Source: Eubacterium sp.
Lineage (GTDB): Bacteria > Bacillota > Clostridia > Oscillospirales > Acutalibacteraceae
Reading direction: 5' to 3'
Assembly (NCBI GenBank): GCA_017543725.1
Contig: JAFYFO010000330.1
Coordinates: forward strand, 1 to 7,583
DNA: 7,583 nucleotides
Shown here: positions 6,803 to 7,583 of the stretch, one piece after another
Numbering within the stretch: the first letter of the stretch is position 1
How the letters are laid out: the number at the start of each line of letters is the position of its first letter
The notes under the pieces: generated by a model
What the model was told of the DNA's origin: nothing
Seen by the model: only the letters and a program-made list of their open reading frames with translations
Database searches by the model: none
Program-made: the position numbers and the translations under genes

Positions 6803-6816
6803 TAAAAATATGTTAT
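6777..6816. repeat. Perfect 12-base inverted repeat in the divergent promoter region
   Basis: ATAACATATTTT (6777-6788) and AAAATATGTTAT (6805-6816) are exact reverse complements separated by 16 bases. The left arm covers most of the extended -10 element of the protease promoter. The right arm falls just upstream of the TATAAT (6825-6830) proposed for the symporter. The arms lie outside both predicted transcripts, so a DNA-binding site is more likely than an RNA hairpin. No known regulator's consensus is recognised. Confidence 0.7.
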
Positions 6817-6830
6817 TTTATTCATATAAT
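6802..6830 (+). promoter_or_regulatory. Possible promoter of the symporter gene
   Basis: TATAAT at 6825-6830 is a perfect -10 box, about 25 bases before the ATG. At 17 bases upstream lies ATAAAA (6802-6807), a poor -35, so an activator may be required. An alternative pairing is TTGACT (6790-6795), 17 bases, TTATTT (6813-6818). I cannot choose between them from sequence alone. Confidence 0.45.
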
Positions 6831-6855
6831 ATTTTTCGTTAAAAGGTGAACGCTT

Positions 6856-7583
6856 ATGGAAAACAAAAAATATGTTCCGACTAAAGAATGGATTGCATAC
6901 TGCATAGCGGCTTGCGGTCAGGGTATGGTATACGGAATTATGAGTTCCTATATATCGGATTTCTATCTCAATGTTATGGTTCTTTCCCCGATTTTTGTTT
7001 TGATGCTGATGTTTTTCGCAAGAATCTGGGACGCTATTAACGACCCGATTATGGGATACATAGTTGACCACGCAAACCCGAAAAAGGGAAAGATAAAAGC
7101 CTATCTTCTCTACACCCCTCTTCCGATTGCGATTTTAACCCTGCTTTTATTCTACGCACCGAATATCAGCACAACGGGCAAAATGATTTACGCAACTGTT
7201 ACATATGTTGCCTGGGGTATGACATACACAGCGTGCGACGTTCCTTTCTGGAGCCTTCCGAACGCACTGACTCCAAACGCTCAGGAAAGAGGCTCGATTA
7301 TCTCAATGGGCAGAACCGTTAACGGAGTCGGCGCGGCAATACCGATGGCGCTGTTTATGCTTCTCGGTCCCGTTCTTGCTAAAAACAATCTTTCGGGAAT
7401 TGCCCTTGAGCAGAGGAAATACACCATTATTTCATTTATCTGCGCCATTATCGGAACTCTCCTGCTTGTTATTGCATATTTCAAAACAAAGGAAAGAGTT
7501 AAACTTCCCGTACCTGCAAAGAAAGATAAAAGTCAGCCGAATTCGCTTAAACTCGTTTTCTCCTGCAAGCCGCTTATGTTAAC
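6856..7583 (+). CDS. MelB-like GPH-family (MFS_2) sugar:cation symporter, N-terminal part
   Basis: The gene starts at ATG 6856 behind AAGGTGA at about 6 bases, and runs off the window after 242 codons (roughly half of the usual 450-500 residues). It is strongly hydrophobic, with about six membrane helices visible. The diagnostic motif RIWDAINDPIMG (56-67) is present. By alignment from memory to Salmonella MelB with a constant offset of four, Asp59 and Asp63 match the cation-site Asp55 and Asp59, and Asp128, Trp132 (CDVPFWSLP) and Arg153 match sugar-site Asp124, Trp128 and Arg149. MelB Asp19 would be Gly23 here and Asp35 would be Asn39, so the substrate is probably not melibiose. The protein should import a glycoside, pentoside or hexuronide with Na+ or H+. 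It is divergent from the protease gene; any downstream glycosidase that would name the substrate is outside the window. Confidence 0.93.
   Translation, partial: MENKKYVPTKEWIAYCIAACGQGMVYGIMSSYISDFYLNVMVLSPIFVLMLMFFARIWDAINDPIMGYIVDHANPKKGKIKAYLLYTPLPIAILTLLLFYAPNISTTGKMIYATVTYVAWGMTYTACDVPFWSLPNALTPNAQERGSIISMGRTVNGVGAAIPMALFMLLGPVLAKNNLSGIALEQRKYTIISFICAIIGTLLLVIAYFKTKERVKLPVPAKKDKSQPNSLKLVFSCKPLML

Noticed and set aside
6796..7071. 91-residue minus-strand frame across the symporter start
   Set aside because: It covers the symporter start signals and the conserved RIWDAINDP region in antisense, and its product has no recognisable features.
1..7583. CRISPR array, tRNA, rRNA, insertion sequence or phage genes
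   Set aside because: No regularly spaced direct repeats, cloverleaf, transposase or phage-type proteins were seen on either strand.

Overview
The window looks like chromosome from a low-GC Gram-positive anaerobe, most likely a gut or rumen member of the Clostridia (Oscillospiraceae/Lachnospiraceae-like). This is inferred from AT-rich, A-rich coding strands, strong AGGAGG-type ribosome binding sites with GTG and TTG starts, a lipoprotein, and a secreted protease carrying modules common in clostridial surface proteins: BspA-type leucine-rich repeats, CxH/CxxC Cys modules and a dockerin-like calcium loop. No phage, insertion sequence, CRISPR, rRNA or tRNA is visible.

Layout. (1) Bases 1-1006, plus strand: the 3' part of an RluA-family pseudouridine synthase gene, overlapped by a small two-helix membrane protein gene that starts at TTG. 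(2) Bases 1010-1037: a hairpin that serves as terminator for the two converging transcripts. (3) Bases 3783 down to 1044, minus strand: a compact three-gene unit (lipoprotein, membrane-anchored alpha/beta hydrolase, AI-2E/PerM-family membrane protein) with 4 and 14 base gaps, driven by a perfect-consensus promoter. (4) Bases 6742 down to 3791, minus strand: a 983-residue secreted multidomain subtilisin-like (S8) protease. (5) Bases 6743-6855: a divergent promoter region with a perfect 12-base inverted repeat. (6) Bases 6856-7583, plus strand: the first 242 codons of a MelB-like GPH-family sugar:cation symporter, cut by the window end.

Functional picture. Most of the window concerns the cell envelope or exterior: a secreted protease, a lipoprotein, an anchored hydrolase, two multi-pass membrane proteins and a small membrane protein. 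The protease and the sugar symporter share one short intergenic region and may be co-regulated through the inverted repeat. The protease gene has no visible terminator before the lipoprotein promoter, so some read-through into the three-gene unit is likely. I do not see a clear novel defence or mobile system. The most unusual items are the domain architecture of the protease and the dyad in the divergent promoter.
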